In this document: one piece after another, positions 1 to 10,629 of the stretch | Numbering within the stretch: position 1 is the stretch's first letter | Layout of the letters: every line of letters begins with the position of its first letter | Source: Mangrovibacter yixingensis | GTDB taxonomy: Bacteria; Pseudomonadota; Gammaproteobacteria; Enterobacterales; Enterobacteriaceae | DNA length: 64,000 nucleotides | Direction of reading: 5' to 3' | Assembly (NCBI RefSeq): GCF_020523985.1 | Contig: NZ_JAIVKM010000001.1 | Coordinates: forward strand, 2,170,001 to 2,234,000 | Made by a program: the position numbers and the translations under genes | Notes under the pieces: model-generated | Told to the model about the DNA's origin: nothing | What the model saw: the letters and a program-made list of their open reading frames with translations, nothing else | Database searches by the model: none

Positions 1-1089
1 ATGGGCTTTAAGCAGTGCATGTTTCTTCGCTGCTTCCAGGTCTTTGGCAACCATTTCTGAAACCATTTGTTGCAGGGTGGTTTCAGGTTTCCAGCCCAGA
101 ACTTCGTGTGCTTTGGTTGGGTCGCCCAGCAGGGTTTCCACTTCAGCAGGACGGAAGTAGCGCGGGTCAACAGCTACAATCACATCACCGGGTTTCACTG
201 CCAGTGCATCGTGGCCGGTCACGGATTCAACAATGCCCTTCTCTTCCACGCCTTTGCCTTCAAAGCGCAGTTTGATACCCAGCTGTGCTGCCGCCATTTC
301 CACAAACTGGCGTACGGAATACTGCACACCGGTGGCAATAACGAAGTCTTCTGGTTTGTCCTGCTGCAGCATCATCCACTGCATTCTCACGTAGTCACGT
401 GCATGGCCCCAGTCACGCAGGGAGTCCATGTTCCCCAGATACAGGCATTTTTCCAGGCCCTGGGAAATGTTAGCGATAGCGCGGGTGATTTTGCGGGTTA
501 CGAAAGTTTCACCACGGCGCGGAGATTCGTGGTTAAACAGAATGCCGTTACAGGCGTACATGCCATAGGATTCACGGTAGTTTACGGTGATCCAGTATGC
601 GTACAGTTTTGCCACTGCATAAGGGGATCGCGGGTAGAACGGAGTGGTTTCTTTCTGCGGGATTTCCTGCACCAAACCATACAGTTCAGAAGTGGATGCC
701 TGGTAGAAACGGGTTTTCTTTTCCAGGCCCAGGAAGCGAATGGCTTCCAGCAGGCGCAGGGTGCCCATGCCGTCTACGTCAGCGGTATATTCAGGGGATT
801 CAAAAGACACGGCTACGTGGCTCATTGCTCCCAGGTTGTACACTTCGTCCGGGCGAACTTCAGAGAGGATACGCGTCAGGTTGGAGGTATCCGTCAAATC
901 ACCGTAATGCAGGTGGAATTTCGGGTTGGTCGTGTGCGGATCCTGGTAGATGTGGTCTACGCGCTCGGTATTAAACGAGGAAGCACGGCGCTTGATACCA
1001 TGTACTTCATACCCTTTGTCCAACAGGAATTCAGCCAGATAAGAGCCGTCCTGTCCGGTTACGCCGGTAATAAGAGCTACTTTACTCAT
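1..1089 (-). CDS. gmd: GDP-mannose 4,6-dehydratase, 3' end cut by window
   Basis: Converts GDP-D-mannose to GDP-4-keto-6-deoxy-D-mannose with NADP, the first step to GDP-L-fucose for colanic acid; cytosolic SDR-type enzyme. The frame is open from an ATG at 1087-1089 to the window edge, 363 codons. The E. coli protein is 373 residues, so only about ten C-terminal codons are missing. Visible motifs are the N-terminal Rossmann signature [10 protein letters not shown] and the catalytic SPYAVAK (YxxxK). It lies 44 bases downstream of wcaF in the same direction, the normal order in the colanic acid operon, and should share the wza promoter. The assignment is firm. Confidence 0.97.
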   Translation of the reverse strand, partial: MSKVALITGVTGQDGSYLAEFLLDKGYEVHGIKRRASSFNTERVDHIYQDPHTTNPKFHLHYGDLTDTSNLTRILSEVRPDEVYNLGAMSHVAVSFESPEYTADVDGMGTLRLLEAIRFLGLEKKTRFYQASTSELYGLVQEIPQKETTPFYPRSPYAVAKLYAYWITVNYRESYGMYACNGILFNHESPRRGETFVTRKITRAIANISQGLEKCLYLGNMDSLRDWGHARDYVRMQWMMLQQDKPEDFVIATGVQYSVRQFVEMAAAQLGIKLRFEGKGVEEKGIVESVTGHDALAVKPGDVIVAVDPRYFRPAEVETLLGDPTKAHEVLGWKPETTLQQMVSEMVAKDLEAAKKHALLKAH

Positions 1090-1133
1090 ATTTATTTTCC
1101 TCTGTGAATAATTATCGGACTTCGTTGGGAGTC

Positions 1134-1709
1134 TCAGGCTGCGCCTTCCATTGAAGGCACAGGTTGGGTATCCACGCGTTTGCGTATCACCACTGCCGGG
1201 TTGCCACGGCAAATTGCGTTGCCGGGCAATGATGCAAAAACACTGCTGCGCGCACCCACTACGGTGCCATCGCCAATCGTCAGGCCTGGCGCGACAAAGA
1301 CGTCTGTCGCCAGCCAGCATTTTTCGCCAATTACGATGGGGTGCGCGGAAATATCGAAGTAGTCACTCATGTAGTCATGGCTACCCGTGCACAGGTAGCA
1401 CTTCTGGGAAACCACGGCGTTTGCGCCAATAGTGATATCCCCCAGGGTATATAGCACTGCGTCGTCACCCACCCAGGCATAATCGCCCAGGGTTAATTTC
1501 CACGGGTAAGTGATTTTGACTGAAGGGCGAATTACCACGCCTTTGCCAATGCGTGCGCCAAATAAACGCAGCAGGAAAGCACGCCAGCGGTACATTATTT
1601 GTGGCGACCAGGCAAATAAGGTGGCCTGAACAGCCCACCATAATTGCACTTTGATGCCACCGGCACCGCGGAACCCCGCCGGAACGGTGAAATTCTTTAA
1701 ATCCTGCAT
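1134..1709 (-). CDS. wcaF: colanic acid biosynthesis acetyltransferase WcaF
   Basis: Probable O-acetyltransferase that acetylates a sugar of the colanic acid repeat unit. It has 191 residues (E. coli about 182), the extra residues being a C-terminal tail. The sequence is a left-handed beta-helix protein with hexapeptide repeats, seen as repeated I/V-G-x-x steps such as [19 protein letters not shown] and [13 protein letters not shown], with a conserved CTGSHD loop of the CysE/LacA/NodL group. The ATG at 1707-1709 is preceded by GAGGA. The 128-base gap to wcaE upstream is the largest inside this part of the operon. The family is firm; the exact acetylated sugar is not visible from sequence. Confidence 0.93.
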   Translation of the reverse strand: MQDLKNFTVPAGFRGAGGIKVQLWWAVQATLFAWSPQIMYRWRAFLLRLFGARIGKGVVIRPSVKITYPWKLTLGDYAWVGDDAVLYTLGDITIGANAVVSQKCYLCTGSHDYMSDYFDISAHPIVIGEKCWLATDVFVAPGLTIGDGTVVGARSSVFASLPGNAICRGNPAVVIRKRVDTQPVPSMEGAA

Positions 1710-1837
1710 ATTTAATCCTCAGCGGTAGAGTGCATGGGAACCCCTTCATATCTCAGGTGATTATTGCTAAACCCTTTGCTATATGAATTATTTCCAATAT
1801 CAACCAGGCACTTCGTCTTAATCAGGCCAATTAATTA

Positions 1838-2590
1838 TCAGGCTTTGTTATATAAGGCCTTAGCTTTACCCGTAGTTCTCAGGCGTAACCGGTAAGACAA
1901 TTCCGCCCAAAAACCAGGAACATGCAGTATCTTGCGTTGTACAGCTTTAGCATCCTGACATAATTCAATGTTATTAGAGGTTGAGACACCTCCCATTGAA
2001 AATTCAGAAACCAAACATTTAATACGTTTGAACTGGTAACCCAATTTATACATACGTGCAGTAAGTGCATAATCTGACGACACGCGATATTTCAGGTCAT
2101 AAGGGTATTGTTTTAAACCATTTACCGGGAAAAATATTGCCTGATGGCTCGCTGGCAGGCTGTGGTAAATATACCAGCCGTGTTTTGCGGTACGGCGCAA
2201 TTTATTGCCATCGCCAAAATCAAGCAGAGCATCACCAAGGTACATTACCTTGCCATTATTACTGTCTTGTTGCATTTGGCGAACAAATTGCGCGGCATCT
2301 GCATGGAAAATATCACCCGAGTTCAGGAAGACGGCATACTGGCCCTGGGCCATAGCGATGCCTTTATTCATGGCATCGTAAATGCCTTTATCTTTCTCGC
2401 TTACGTAACGTAAGTTGTACTGACCATTGCAGTTTTCGAGAAATTCTTCCGTACCGTCTTGTGATAAACCATCCACCACAATCCACTCAAAAGGAATACC
2501 CGCCTGTTCTAAATGAGCCAGAGATTGCCAGGTTTTTACAACACCTGCGTAATTTCTGAAAGCAACAGTAATCACACTTAAAAACGCCAT
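1838..2590 (-). CDS. wcaE: colanic acid glycosyltransferase WcaE
   Basis: Family 2 (GT-A) glycosyltransferase adding one sugar to the lipid-linked colanic acid unit at the inner face of the inner membrane. It has 250 residues, close to E. coli WcaE. The N terminus reads [16 protein letters not shown] followed by the nucleotide-binding stretch [14 protein letters not shown] second acidic patch, [11 protein letters not shown], plays the DXD-like metal role. The start is supported by an AGAGG ribosome site. The stop of wcaE is 128 bases upstream of wcaF and its start is 11 bases from the wcaD stop, so it is co-transcribed. Donor and acceptor cannot be read from the sequence. Confidence 0.93.
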   Translation of the reverse strand: MAFLSVITVAFRNYAGVVKTWQSLAHLEQAGIPFEWIVVDGLSQDGTEEFLENCNGQYNLRYVSEKDKGIYDAMNKGIAMAQGQYAVFLNSGDIFHADAAQFVRQMQQDSNNGKVMYLGDALLDFGDGNKLRRTAKHGWYIYHSLPASHQAIFFPVNGLKQYPYDLKYRVSSDYALTARMYKLGYQFKRIKCLVSEFSMGGVSTSNNIELCQDAKAVQRKILHVPGFWAELSYRLRLRTTGKAKALYNKA

Positions 2591-2601
2591 AGCGAACCTC
2601 T

Positions 2602-3822
2602 TCAGGATACTGTCTGCGCCAGCGCTTTACGCAAAATAAATGGGCAGACAATTAAAAACGCATATTCCGGGCTAAAAATTGAACCAGTAAAGAACAATGA
2701 CAAAGGCATAAACAAATATAACTGCACGCGATAGTTACGGTTATTGCCAAATGCGGCAGGTACCATTTTCGCCACTTTAGTCATGTACCAGACTGTTAAT
2801 GCAACTGCGAACCAGGAAAAATAAATAATCAGTAGATAGAGACCATTGTCTATGGTTTTACCCACATCCGCACCGTTAAAAATTCCGAATGATGCGACAT
2901 ATTCGTAAAGCGAGCCAAATCGGACTATTCCGTCAATATTGGTTAATGAATAACCCACCATTACCAGTGGACCAATAATACGGTAATACGAAGAAGACCC
3001 AGCTGTTCCCAGTTCACCAATACGCTCTGCTATATAGGGGAACCCCAGTACCAATCCGACCATAAAAACCGCAAGAGAAATAATTGCCAACGGTAATTTC
3101 TTTCTAATCGCGCTTTTATTCAGGTACTGAAATGCCCACTCCAGCAAATAAAACATGATAAACGTCATTACACCGGAAAAGGACCCCGAGAGAACAATCC
3201 CTGCAAGAATCATAACATCAGTTTTCGGCGTTTTGATACCAAACTGCTTGATACTGAGCCAAATTGAGATTAGTGCCAGAGCGAAGAATGCTGGCTCAAA
3301 ATACAGTGCTGTGGTTCGTTTACCACCAAAGCTAATAAAATTGAGTACATAGCTGTTACTGTAAATGAGAAATTTGGATATATTCTCAATCAGGCTACTG
3401 CCACCGGTGAGTAATATTTGCGCCATTTCTGCCGCCGCTATCATCACAATGATCCCCACCACCAGGTAAAACGCCCGCAACAGTTTGCGGTGGTTACGCA
3501 GTGAAATGGGTTTAAAGCGGCAACTCCATGTCATACCGATTATCACCACGATGTAGACAAACAGCAGTGTTGATGTCACGTATTTACTGGCATCCAGAGA
3601 TTTGCCGAAAATGTAGTTGTAAATGGTTAGCCCGGCGCCAATCCCTAAAGCGATAAACAGCTTTTTCAGGCTGATACGCTCTAAAAACAGCAGCAAAATA
3701 GCGGGCATAAAAGTGACTACCGTTATCGGGAAGCTGGCACCGATTTGCGCCAGCTTCACGTTTACCACCAAATAGGTGAACGGCAGTATCAGGTAGCTAC
3801 AGACTCTGATAGAACGAGACAT
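2602..3822 (-). CDS. wcaD: putative colanic acid polymerase WcaD
   Basis: Inner-membrane Wzy-type polymerase thought to join colanic acid repeat units in the periplasm. It has 406 residues (E. coli 405), is very hydrophobic with about ten membrane spans, and has a large periplasmic loop around [16 protein letters not shown] chose the ATG at 3820-3822 ([15 protein letters not shown]), which matches the known N terminus and is preceded by GGAGGA. An in-frame ATG 57 bases further upstream would overlap wcaC much more and has no support. With the chosen start it overlaps the wcaC end by 26 bases, suggesting translational coupling. Confidence 0.92.
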   Translation of the reverse strand: MSRSIRVCSYLILPFTYLVVNVKLAQIGASFPITVVTFMPAILLLFLERISLKKLFIALGIGAGLTIYNYIFGKSLDASKYVTSTLLFVYIVVIIGMTWSCRFKPISLRNHRKLLRAFYLVVGIIVMIAAAEMAQILLTGGSSLIENISKFLIYSNSYVLNFISFGGKRTTALYFEPAFFALALISIWLSIKQFGIKTPKTDVMILAGIVLSGSFSGVMTFIMFYLLEWAFQYLNKSAIRKKLPLAIISLAVFMVGLVLGFPYIAERIGELGTAGSSSYYRIIGPLVMVGYSLTNIDGIVRFGSLYEYVASFGIFNGADVGKTIDNGLYLLIIYFSWFAVALTVWYMTKVAKMVPAAFGNNRNYRVQLYLFMPLSLFFTGSIFSPEYAFLIVCPFILRKALAQTVS

Positions 3823-5011
3823 ATTCCTCCAGCATCTGTTGGCCACTGAACGCCGCACGGCTACGCTGCCTGAAGTCACTCAGGGAAGAACCGAACAGTG
3901 TTTGCGCCAGTTCTCCCCGGCGCTGCGCTGCGAGCCCGCTCGCCTGGGCGGTATCCACCGTGATGCCCTGCACTTTACTCAGCACTTCCTGCGCCGCTTC
4001 ACTGTGAGTGGCAATCACCGGTAAACCGATAGACAGCGCTTCACACAGGATTAATGGGTAGTTATCTACCCGCGAGCTGAACAACAGGGCATCCAACTGG
4101 TTAAGTTCACGCATCAGCGCGGCTTTGTCGGTCAAAAAACCGTGGTTCACCACGTTTGAACCTTCAAAAGGCGAGAATTTGCCAAAGGTGTGCACTTCAA
4201 CATCTCCACGGGCGATGATGTCGCGCACCAGTTGCTGGTTAGTTTTCCCGTCGTAGCGTAAATCATGGGCTACCACGGCAAGTCGCGGCTTGCTGTTTTC
4301 CGCCTGTGCATCTGGCAGGTTCGCCAAAATCGTTTCGGTAGCCAGATCGATCCCGTTATTGATTACCTGGCAGCGCCCTGCCCCGTAGAGACTATTAAAT
4401 GCCTCTGCGACATGCTGGCTGGGGGAGATAAACTGGCAACCCAGTGACAACATCGTATTAATGAGATTGCGTTTTTTATTGATACGCTTCGATGCCAGAT
4501 CCACTTTTACCGGTGGGTAGTTATTCAGCCCAGGGCAGGCCTTGCAGCCGGTTTTCCAGCCTTCGCAACCATCCAGAAACGCACAACGCCCGGTAATACT
4601 CCAGTGGTCGTGCAAGGTCCACACCAAGGTGGCATCGGGTTTAGCCGCTTTCAGGCGGCGGCAAAAATCCACGACCGATGCAAAGTTCAGCCAGTAGCTA
4701 TGCAGTACATGAAAGTGCAAAACCACCGGGCCTTTCGTTGCCAGCAGGCGGTCATACAGGTTGTTCAGGTTGCCGAACGGGTCGCGGTTCAGAACCTGAA
4801 ACAGCGCCAGGTTAATCATGGAAACCAGTTGCGGTGTGTGTTTTTCGGCATGGGGAATATTGTCGTGGCTGACGCTTTTTTTGCCGCCCTTGCCATAGCC
4901 ATAAATAAAACGAGACTGCCAGCCCTGCTTCAGCGCACGCTGGTGCAGATCCAGCGCGACCCCAGCCGCACCGCCTTCTGCCAGGCGTACATTAAATTGC
5001 AGAATATTCAT
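3797..5011 (-). CDS. wcaC: colanic acid glycosyltransferase WcaC
   Basis: Family 4 (GT-B) retaining glycosyltransferase of the colanic acid pathway, cytosolic face of the membrane. It has 404 residues (E. coli 405). The N-terminal half carries the glycine-rich acceptor region RLAEGGAAGVALDL and the WTLHDHWSITGRC segment with a cysteine cluster (CEGWKTGCKACPG) typical of WcaC and relatives. The C-terminal half has the nucleotide-sugar site SSRVDNYPLILCEALSIGLPV, equivalent to the EX7E motif. The ATG at 5009-5011 overlaps the wcaB stop as ATGA, a coupled start. Confidence 0.94.
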   Translation of the reverse strand: MNILQFNVRLAEGGAAGVALDLHQRALKQGWQSRFIYGYGKGGKKSVSHDNIPHAEKHTPQLVSMINLALFQVLNRDPFGNLNNLYDRLLATKGPVVLHFHVLHSYWLNFASVVDFCRRLKAAKPDATLVWTLHDHWSITGRCAFLDGCEGWKTGCKACPGLNNYPPVKVDLASKRINKKRNLINTMLSLGCQFISPSQHVAEAFNSLYGAGRCQVINNGIDLATETILANLPDAQAENSKPRLAVVAHDLRYDGKTNQQLVRDIIARGDVEVHTFGKFSPFEGSNVVNHGFLTDKAALMRELNQLDALLFSSRVDNYPLILCEALSIGLPVIATHSEAAQEVLSKVQGITVDTAQASGLAAQRRGELAQTLFGSSLSDFRQRSRAAFSGQQMLEEYVSFYQSL

Positions 5012-5499
5012 TTAATAACCTTCACTCGCGCTTTTTCGCCAGTCACCAGCGCGTTATCCGGAATGCTGTCCAGTACGACGCTTCCCGCGCCAATCGTCAC
5101 GTTGTTACCAATGCTGATATCGCCTATCAAAATGGCACCAGCGCCCAGTTCGACGCCGTTACCAATCACCGGGCAGGCCAGGCTGTCTGGCCCGCGGTTA
5201 CCAATGGTGACACCGTGGCGAATAGTGAAATCATCCCCGGCGACGACAAATTTATTGATAACCACTGCATAACCGTGGTGAATAGTGAAACGGCGGCCAA
5301 TTGTGGCCGCAGCCTGAATTTCATAGCCAAACAGGCATTCAGTGATAAAGCGATACAGCAGTAATAACGGTGCTGCCCAGATATTGTTGATCACACTTTT
5401 TTTGCGCCATACGGAGCAAAAGTGAGCAAAACGGTACGCCACCACCATGCAGCACGGGCGCAGGCTCCAGCTATTTGCGCGTAAATCTTCCAGCAGCAT
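5008..5499 (-). CDS. wcaB: colanic acid biosynthesis acetyltransferase WcaB
   Basis: Serine-acetyltransferase-like O-acetyltransferase of colanic acid synthesis. It has 163 residues (E. coli 162). The N-terminal helical part (NSWSLRPCCMVVAYRFAHFC) is followed by a hexapeptide left-handed beta-helix with the active-site stretch RRFTIHHGYAVVINKF and RHGVTIGNRG. The C terminus KARVKVIK is characteristic. It starts immediately after the wcaA stop with no gap and its stop overlaps the wcaC start by 4 bases, so wcaA-wcaB-wcaC are tightly coupled. Which acetyl group WcaB adds compared with WcaF cannot be decided from sequence. Confidence 0.94.
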   Translation of the reverse strand: MLLEDLRANSWSLRPCCMVVAYRFAHFCSVWRKKSVINNIWAAPLLLLYRFITECLFGYEIQAAATIGRRFTIHHGYAVVINKFVVAGDDFTIRHGVTIGNRGPDSLACPVIGNGVELGAGAILIGDISIGNNVTIGAGSVVLDSIPDNALVTGEKARVKVIK

Positions 5500-6345
5500 T
5501 TATTTTCCTCGCAGCCCATACGCCAAACGGCGTGAATTACGCACAGAGAACAGTGCCAGCAGTGTACGCAGTGACATCCGTTTGTTGCGGATTTGGTAGA
5601 GCGTGAACAACTGGTATTTCTTACTGGCTTTGTCGAATTTGCTTTTGTGTTTGCGGTAGAAATTGAAATAGCCGGAGAACTGTTTCGGCGATTTGGTTAT
5701 CTGCATTTCGCCGTGGTTGATGTGCAGAATTTGCGTGGCCTCTTCCACTTTCCAGGGTTCGCCCCAGGAAATGACCATGCGCAGGAAGATGTCATAATCC
5801 TGCGCTGCACGCAGTTGGGTATCAAACAGGCTTTCTTTAAAACGGTTTGCCAGGGTGAACACCTGGTTACCAATAATATTGCGTTTAAAAAACAGCTTGC
5901 GGGAGTACGGTGATTTTGGGTACAGCGGCAAGCTATTGGGCTGGGTATACACTTCCCCCTGGCAAATATAATCGTTGGCATATAAAAACGCGTGGCTCAC
6001 CAGTTGGTGTTTTTGGGCCAAAAACGAGGAAAGCCGGTTGGGCATCCACTCATCGTCGTCGTCAATGCCAGTAATGTAGGAGCCCTGTGCGCGTAGTATC
6101 GCCTGGTTACGCACAGCACAGGCACCACTGTTAATGTCGTTATGGATATAAGTCAGGCGCGGGTCGTTAAGGGATTCGACAAACGCCTGTAACTGGTCCC
6201 AGGATTCGGAGCAGTCATCCACAATAATCATTTCCCAGTTGTCAAAATCCTGGCGCAGCACTGATTTAATTGCGCGAATAGCCAGTTGCTGACGGTTCCA
6301 TGTCGGCATGTAGATAGATACCAGAGGGCGCGATGGTGTGGTCAT
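5500..6345 (-). CDS. wcaA: colanic acid glycosyltransferase WcaA
   Basis: Family 2 GT-A glycosyltransferase of colanic acid synthesis. It has 281 residues from the chosen start (E. coli 279). The nucleotide-binding N terminus reads SIYMPTWNRQQLAIRAIKSV and the metal-binding DXD region is ITGIDDDDEWMPNRL. The ATG at 6343-6345 has a GGGGA site 8 bases upstream. A second ATG at 6358-6360, five codons earlier, is possible but has no clear ribosome site. It is 97 bases downstream of wzc, the first wca gene after the export genes. Confidence 0.93.
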   Translation of the reverse strand: MTTPSRPLVSIYMPTWNRQQLAIRAIKSVLRQDFDNWEMIIVDDCSESWDQLQAFVESLNDPRLTYIHNDINSGACAVRNQAILRAQGSYITGIDDDDEWMPNRLSSFLAQKHQLVSHAFLYANDYICQGEVYTQPNSLPLYPKSPYSRKLFFKRNIIGNQVFTLANRFKESLFDTQLRAAQDYDIFLRMVISWGEPWKVEEATQILHINHGEMQITKSPKQFSGYFNFYRKHKSKFDKASKKYQLFTLYQIRNKRMSLRTLLALFSVRNSRRLAYGLRGK

Positions 6346-6442
6346 CTTTCCATTCCCCATTAGCTGAAAGTGAAAAGTCAGGTTGGTGCCCGGTTGCAGG
6401 TGGCGGTACCGCCCGCAGGCGGCACCGGTTTACAACAGACAG

Positions 6443-8635
6443 TTATTTGGCATCCGATTTGTATTCGTATTCGTAGTAGCCGTAATCCTGGTAGCCCGAT
6501 GCCCGGCGGAAGATGGAGTTCAGAATCACCCCTTTCACCTGAACGCCGTTTTGTTCAAAACGTCCCAGGCTGGTTTCTACTTCTTTCAGGGTGTTGACCG
6601 CATAACGTGCCACCATCAGAGTGGTACCTGCATGGCGGCCAACAACGGCTGCATCCGTTACTGCAAGGATTGGCGGTGTATCAATCAGTACCAGTTCGTA
6701 GTTCTTGCTGGCCCAGTTGATAAGCGCTTCGAAGCGTTCACTCATCAGCAACTCTGACGGGTTCGGTGGGATTTGCCCACGCGGGATCAGGTCAAAGTTG
6801 GCAATGGTGGTTGGCCGTGCGGCTTTTTCCAGCGGGCTGTTATCTGCCAGCACATCCGACAAGCCATGATGATTGCTACAGCCCAATAATTCGTGGGTGT
6901 AGCCTTTACGCATATCACAGTCGATCAGCAGCACTTTTTTGTTGGTCTGGCTGATAACCGCCGCCAGGTTGGCACACACAAAGGTTTTACCAATGGACGG
7001 GCTAACCCCAGTCATCATCAGGACATTGTTAGATGCCTGCATCATGGCAAAGTGCAAACTGGTTCGCAGGCTACGCACAGCTTCAATTGCCAGGTCAGTG
7101 GGGTTCCCCACCGCCAGCAGTTCACTTTGCTTATAGCGCCGGTTAGTTGAACTGCCCTTGAGGTGCTTAACTTTGCTACCACCTTTTCCGGCGTTATCAC
7201 GCGCTTTTTGCCACTCGGAAAGCGGGATACTGGCGTAAACGCTGATCCCAGCTTCTTCCAGCACTTGCGGGCTTTCGATTCCGCGGTTAAGCAGTGAGCG
7301 CAGCAGAACACCAACAATGGATAACATCAGCCCCAGAATGATGCTGCCGAGGATAACCAGTGCACCACGGGGTTTCACAATACCCGGCTCAGTGACCGCC
7401 GGGTCCACGATGCGGACATCGCCAACGGTACTGGCTTTCTGGATTTTCAGTTCCTGCTGGCGGTTCAGCAATTGCATGTACACTTGCTGTCCAGATTCGA
7501 CGTCACGGGTTAACTGCACCACTTCCTGCTGGGTTTTCGGCATTGCAGCAATGCGTTTTGCCAGCTGCGCTTTTTCGTTTTCCAGCACCTGGCGCTGTTC
7601 AAGCAAGGTGCGGTAAGACGGGTGCGCTTTGGTGTAGAGCTTGGAGATCTCTGCTTCTTTGAATGTCAGTTCATTCAATTGGGAATCGATGTTGACCATC
7701 GAATCCAGTACAGATTTTGCCTCCAGTGATAAATCCACGGAGTCTTTTTGCTGGCGATAAGTGTTTAACTTGCTTTCAGCGGCATCCAGGTGCTGGCGTA
7801 CCACAGGCAGTTGTTTTGCCAGGAAGTCGAGGCTTTTCGCCGCTTCTTCAGATTTGCGCTCAACATTCTGTTCAAGGTAATTACGCGTAATGCTGTTGAG
7901 AATTTCACGGATTTGGTCGCGGTCTGCCCCGGTATAAGTCAGGCTGAGCACACCGGTATCTTTGCCATTTTCGGTAACAGTCAGGCTGTTGGTCAGCTGG
8001 TTTATCATGCCCAGCGTAGAGTATTTGGTGACCGTAAACTCACTGCCTTCGTGGGCATTAATTCCGGAAACCAGCAGAGTCAGCCCATCTTTGGTTAATG
8101 GCTGCCCCACCTGCCCTTCTGCGCTGAAACCGTTGTTACTGCTAAAACGGTAATGAGTCGGGTTCAGTACTTCCAGAGTAAACTCTGCTTTGTGCATGGC
8201 TTTCGGCACGTTAAAGGTACTGACAACCACGTTTTCATTCTGCCGCCCCATTAACCGTTCCCAACCGGCACCAAAAATGGGGAAGGTTTTCTTCTCAACG
8301 TCAATGTCCAGATTCAGGTCATCAACCGTTTTCCCCAGAACCATACGTGAGGTAATCAGTTGCATTTCCGCATCGGACTGTGGCGCTTTGTTTTGCAGCG
8401 CAGAGTTAATATCCTGCACCAGAGAACTGCTGCCATTCTGTTCGATTTGCACCAGTGCGTCGGCTTTATAAATCGGCGTCGCGAACATGACATACGTGAC
8501 CGCAACCATGGCAAACAACGCAGTGATGCCAAGTACCCACCAACGGGCTTCAATCACGGTACCAATCAGACGACCGATATCAATCTCGTCGCTGCCATCA
8601 GACGAGGCGGAGGCGTGTTTAATGCGTTCTGTCAT
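6443..8635 (-). CDS. wzc: tyrosine-protein kinase / polysaccharide co-polymerase Wzc
   Basis: Inner-membrane BY-kinase that controls colanic acid polymerisation and export with Wza. It has 730 residues (E. coli 720). In order: a short cytosolic N terminus, first membrane span (WWVLGITALFAMVAVTYVMF), a large periplasmic Wzz domain with coiled coil, a second span near GALVILGSIILGLMLSIVGV, then the kinase with Walker A GVSPSIGKT, Walker A' VLLIDCDMRKG and Walker B LVLIDTPP. The C terminus is a tyrosine cluster (YQDYGYYEYEYKSDAK) for autophosphorylation. I chose the ATG at 8633-8635 (MTERIKH) with AGGGA upstream; an ATG 36 bases earlier would overlap wzb. About ten extra residues precede the kinase domain compared with E. 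coli. Confidence 0.96.
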   Translation of the reverse strand: MTERIKHASASSDGSDEIDIGRLIGTVIEARWWVLGITALFAMVAVTYVMFATPIYKADALVQIEQNGSSSLVQDINSALQNKAPQSDAEMQLITSRMVLGKTVDDLNLDIDVEKKTFPIFGAGWERLMGRQNENVVVSTFNVPKAMHKAEFTLEVLNPTHYRFSSNNGFSAEGQVGQPLTKDGLTLLVSGINAHEGSEFTVTKYSTLGMINQLTNSLTVTENGKDTGVLSLTYTGADRDQIREILNSITRNYLEQNVERKSEEAAKSLDFLAKQLPVVRQHLDAAESKLNTYRQQKDSVDLSLEAKSVLDSMVNIDSQLNELTFKEAEISKLYTKAHPSYRTLLEQRQVLENEKAQLAKRIAAMPKTQQEVVQLTRDVESGQQVYMQLLNRQQELKIQKASTVGDVRIVDPAVTEPGIVKPRGALVILGSIILGLMLSIVGVLLRSLLNRGIESPQVLEEAGISVYASIPLSEWQKARDNAGKGGSKVKHLKGSSTNRRYKQSELLAVGNPTDLAIEAVRSLRTSLHFAMMQASNNVLMMTGVSPSIGKTFVCANLAAVISQTNKKVLLIDCDMRKGYTHELLGCSNHHGLSDVLADNSPLEKAARPTTIANFDLIPRGQIPPNPSELLMSERFEALINWASKNYELVLIDTPPILAVTDAAVVGRHAGTTLMVARYAVNTLKEVETSLGRFEQNGVQVKGVILNSIFRRASGYQDYGYYEYEYKSDAK

Positions 8636-8637
8636 TG

Positions 8638-9081
8638 TTATCCCTGCTGAACTGTCAGTGCGTCCGCCCACTTACGGGCAGAAAGGTCAAGAAGCTCATA
8701 CACCGCTTCAAATGCCTCCTGGCTTTTGCGCCAGGGGTCCGGAATTTCACGTTCACTATCCCAGTGACCAAACAGCATCACTTTGCCACGCATTTCTGGT
8801 GCCATTTCGCACAATGCGGCGATATGGCGGCGCTCCATGGTGAGGATAAGGTCGTAGTTGCGGCACATTTTTCCTGACACCTGGCGGGCGCTGTGCCCGT
8901 CCAGAGAGAGGTTGTGCTGACGGGCGACTTTCGCCGCCGTCGCATCAGCATGTTTACCGACCAGGGCACCTAACCCGGCAGAATCCACGTTAAGCTCTGG
9001 TTGGTACGCTTTCAGTAAGCGTTCCGCAGTTGGAGAACGGCAAATGTTCCCCACACACACCACTAAAATTTTATTGAACAT
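8638..9081 (-). CDS. wzb: low-molecular-weight protein-tyrosine-phosphatase Wzb
   Basis: Dephosphorylates Wzc and so resets the kinase cycle needed for colanic acid chain growth; cytosolic. It has 147 residues, the same as E. coli. The P-loop CVGNICRS gives nucleophile Cys9 and Arg15 of CX5R, and the general-acid loop is IPDPWRKS near residue 115. It lies between wza (6-base gap) and wzc (2-base gap), the conserved wza-wzb-wzc order. Confidence 0.97.
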   Translation of the reverse strand: MFNKILVVCVGNICRSPTAERLLKAYQPELNVDSAGLGALVGKHADATAAKVARQHNLSLDGHSARQVSGKMCRNYDLILTMERRHIAALCEMAPEMRGKVMLFGHWDSEREIPDPWRKSQEAFEAVYELLDLSARKWADALTVQQG

Positions 9082-9087
9082 AAGCGG

Positions 9088-10221
9088 TTACCAGTTATGA
9101 ACGTCACTCGCCGCATTAATCATGTAGCGAACGCCTGTTATCGTCGGTACCAGTTGGTTAACCAGTCGACCCCAACGCGCCACTGGCGCTGTGGTGACAT
9201 ACACCACGTCGTAAGGTTGCAGGCGGAATTCTGTCGCCATAACCAGCGAGGTGGCATCGGACATATCCAACTGATAGATATTGGCGATTTTTCCGTCTTT
9301 ACTGTTACGAATAGGACGAATCACGAAGATACCGCTGGCATTGGCGCTGGTCAGGTCGATACCTTCTGCCTGGCCAAGTGCTTCTGTCAGGGTCATGCCG
9401 CTGAAGTCCATTTTGAGCGTGGTCTGTTTTTTCACTTCGCCCATTACGAAGACTTTCAGGTCATCGTTACGTGGCACAAACAGAATGTCGCCTGGGTACA
9501 GTAAGTGGTTCTGGCTCAGGTCGCCGTTTTGCATCAACGCCTGGAGTGAAATGCGTTGTTCGCGCCCGTTGTGGGTCAATACCACATTACGCCAGTCGGC
9601 CATGTCGGTCAGGCCACCTGCCGCATTCACTGCATCCAGAATAGTCAGTGGCACATTGGTTATTGCCTGCTGGCCGGATTTCAGCACCTGGCCGGAAACA
9701 TAAACTTTCTGTGAGCGGAACGCAGCGACATTAACGTCCACCTGCGGGTCGGTAATATATTTCGCAAGGCGGCTGGTAATATCACTACGGATTTCACTCA
9801 GGGTTTTCCCTGCTACGTGAACTTTACCGATATAGGGATAAAAGACCGTACCATCCGGGGCTACCCAGTTACCGGTGTCGCTAGAGCTACGGTACTGGCC
9901 GGCCGGTGTGGTCAGTTCGGGGTGATCCCATACGGTGACGTTAAGTACGTCGCCGGGGCCGACCCGATACTGGTAATTCGACATTTCTTGCTCGAGAGAC
10001 GCATTGGGTTGTGCCACTTCCGGGCGTGGGCGTAATTCTTCAACCAGGCGAGGCGTCAATGGATAGACGTTTACTAACTTATCCAGATCAAAGTCAGCGT
10101 CCTGTTGTTTTATCACATCTTTCCCCGATGTAGACATATTGCTACCTGGAAATACCGTACAGCCACTCATCAGGCCCACTGATACCAGGAGGGGCATCAA
10201 TTTTAGTCTGGATATCATCAT
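9088..10221 (-). CDS. wza: polysaccharide export outer-membrane lipoprotein Wza
   Basis: Octameric outer-membrane channel for colanic acid. It has 377 residues (E. coli 379). The signal peptide ends in the lipobox LMSGC, with lipidated Cys21. The body contains the polysaccharide-export (PES) domain ([19 protein letters not shown]) and SLBB repeats ([30 protein letters not shown]), and it ends in the amphipathic helix that crosses the outer membrane. Two ATGs overlap the start (10219-10221 and 10216-10218); the family usually starts MM. It is the first gene of the operon, behind a long leader with JUMPstart/ops and a candidate RcsAB box. Confidence 0.97.
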   Translation of the reverse strand: MMISRLKLMPLLVSVGLMSGCTVFPGSNMSTSGKDVIKQQDADFDLDKLVNVYPLTPRLVEELRPRPEVAQPNASLEQEMSNYQYRVGPGDVLNVTVWDHPELTTPAGQYRSSSDTGNWVAPDGTVFYPYIGKVHVAGKTLSEIRSDITSRLAKYITDPQVDVNVAAFRSQKVYVSGQVLKSGQQAITNVPLTILDAVNAAGGLTDMADWRNVVLTHNGREQRISLQALMQNGDLSQNHLLYPGDILFVPRNDDLKVFVMGEVKKQTTLKMDFSGMTLTEALGQAEGIDLTSANASGIFVIRPIRNSKDGKIANIYQLDMSDATSLVMATEFRLQPYDVVYVTTAPVARWGRLVNQLVPTITGVRYMINAASDVHNW

Positions 10222-10400
10222 TGAATATTAATCACTATGGTAGAGTAATTATCCTGAACGCTGCTGATAGCAACATTACCGCTAACTTAAAAAGAGAATG
10301 CGATGTTTATACATAAAATATAACTGGCATCAGTCCTAAAATTTGCTTATTCACCCTCAGAACATTGACAGAATAATTATTGGACATTAGGGGCTTCGGA

Positions 10401-10432
10401 CACGCTACCGCCCTTGGCTTACAGTTACCAAT
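10401..10432 (-). promoter_or_regulatory. JUMPstart element with ops (RfaH recruitment) site
   Basis: On the minus strand the leader of wza contains a close match to the 39-base JUMPstart consensus, ending in GGCGGTAGCGTG (10401-10412), which is the ops element. Established knowledge: ops pauses RNA polymerase and recruits the NusG paralogue RfaH, suppressing polarity in long polysaccharide operons. Its position about 180 bases upstream of the wza start fits that role. Confidence 0.93.
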
Positions 10433-10629
10433 CTACTGAAAATTCAGTGTCTTGCAATGCACGAAATGGTGCTAAGATGCACAAAAATACTGCAGTGAAA
10501 TATCCGGCCTTACATCTGTTAAAAATATCAAAGCTGGGTGTTCTTAATGCAAAACTCATTTAACACCTGATGGATTGTTGCAGCTAAATAAATAGCAGGC
10601 AAGGTAGGATACCTCGCGCTGGTTGTTTT

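Noticed and set aside
67-1107. Long plus-strand open frame of 346 codons
   Set aside because: It is the antisense of gmd; the minus frame carries all GDP-mannose dehydratase motifs.
4604-5272. Plus-strand open frame of 222 codons across wcaC/wcaB
   Set aside because: Antisense to two well-matched colanic acid genes; no ribosome site or family features.
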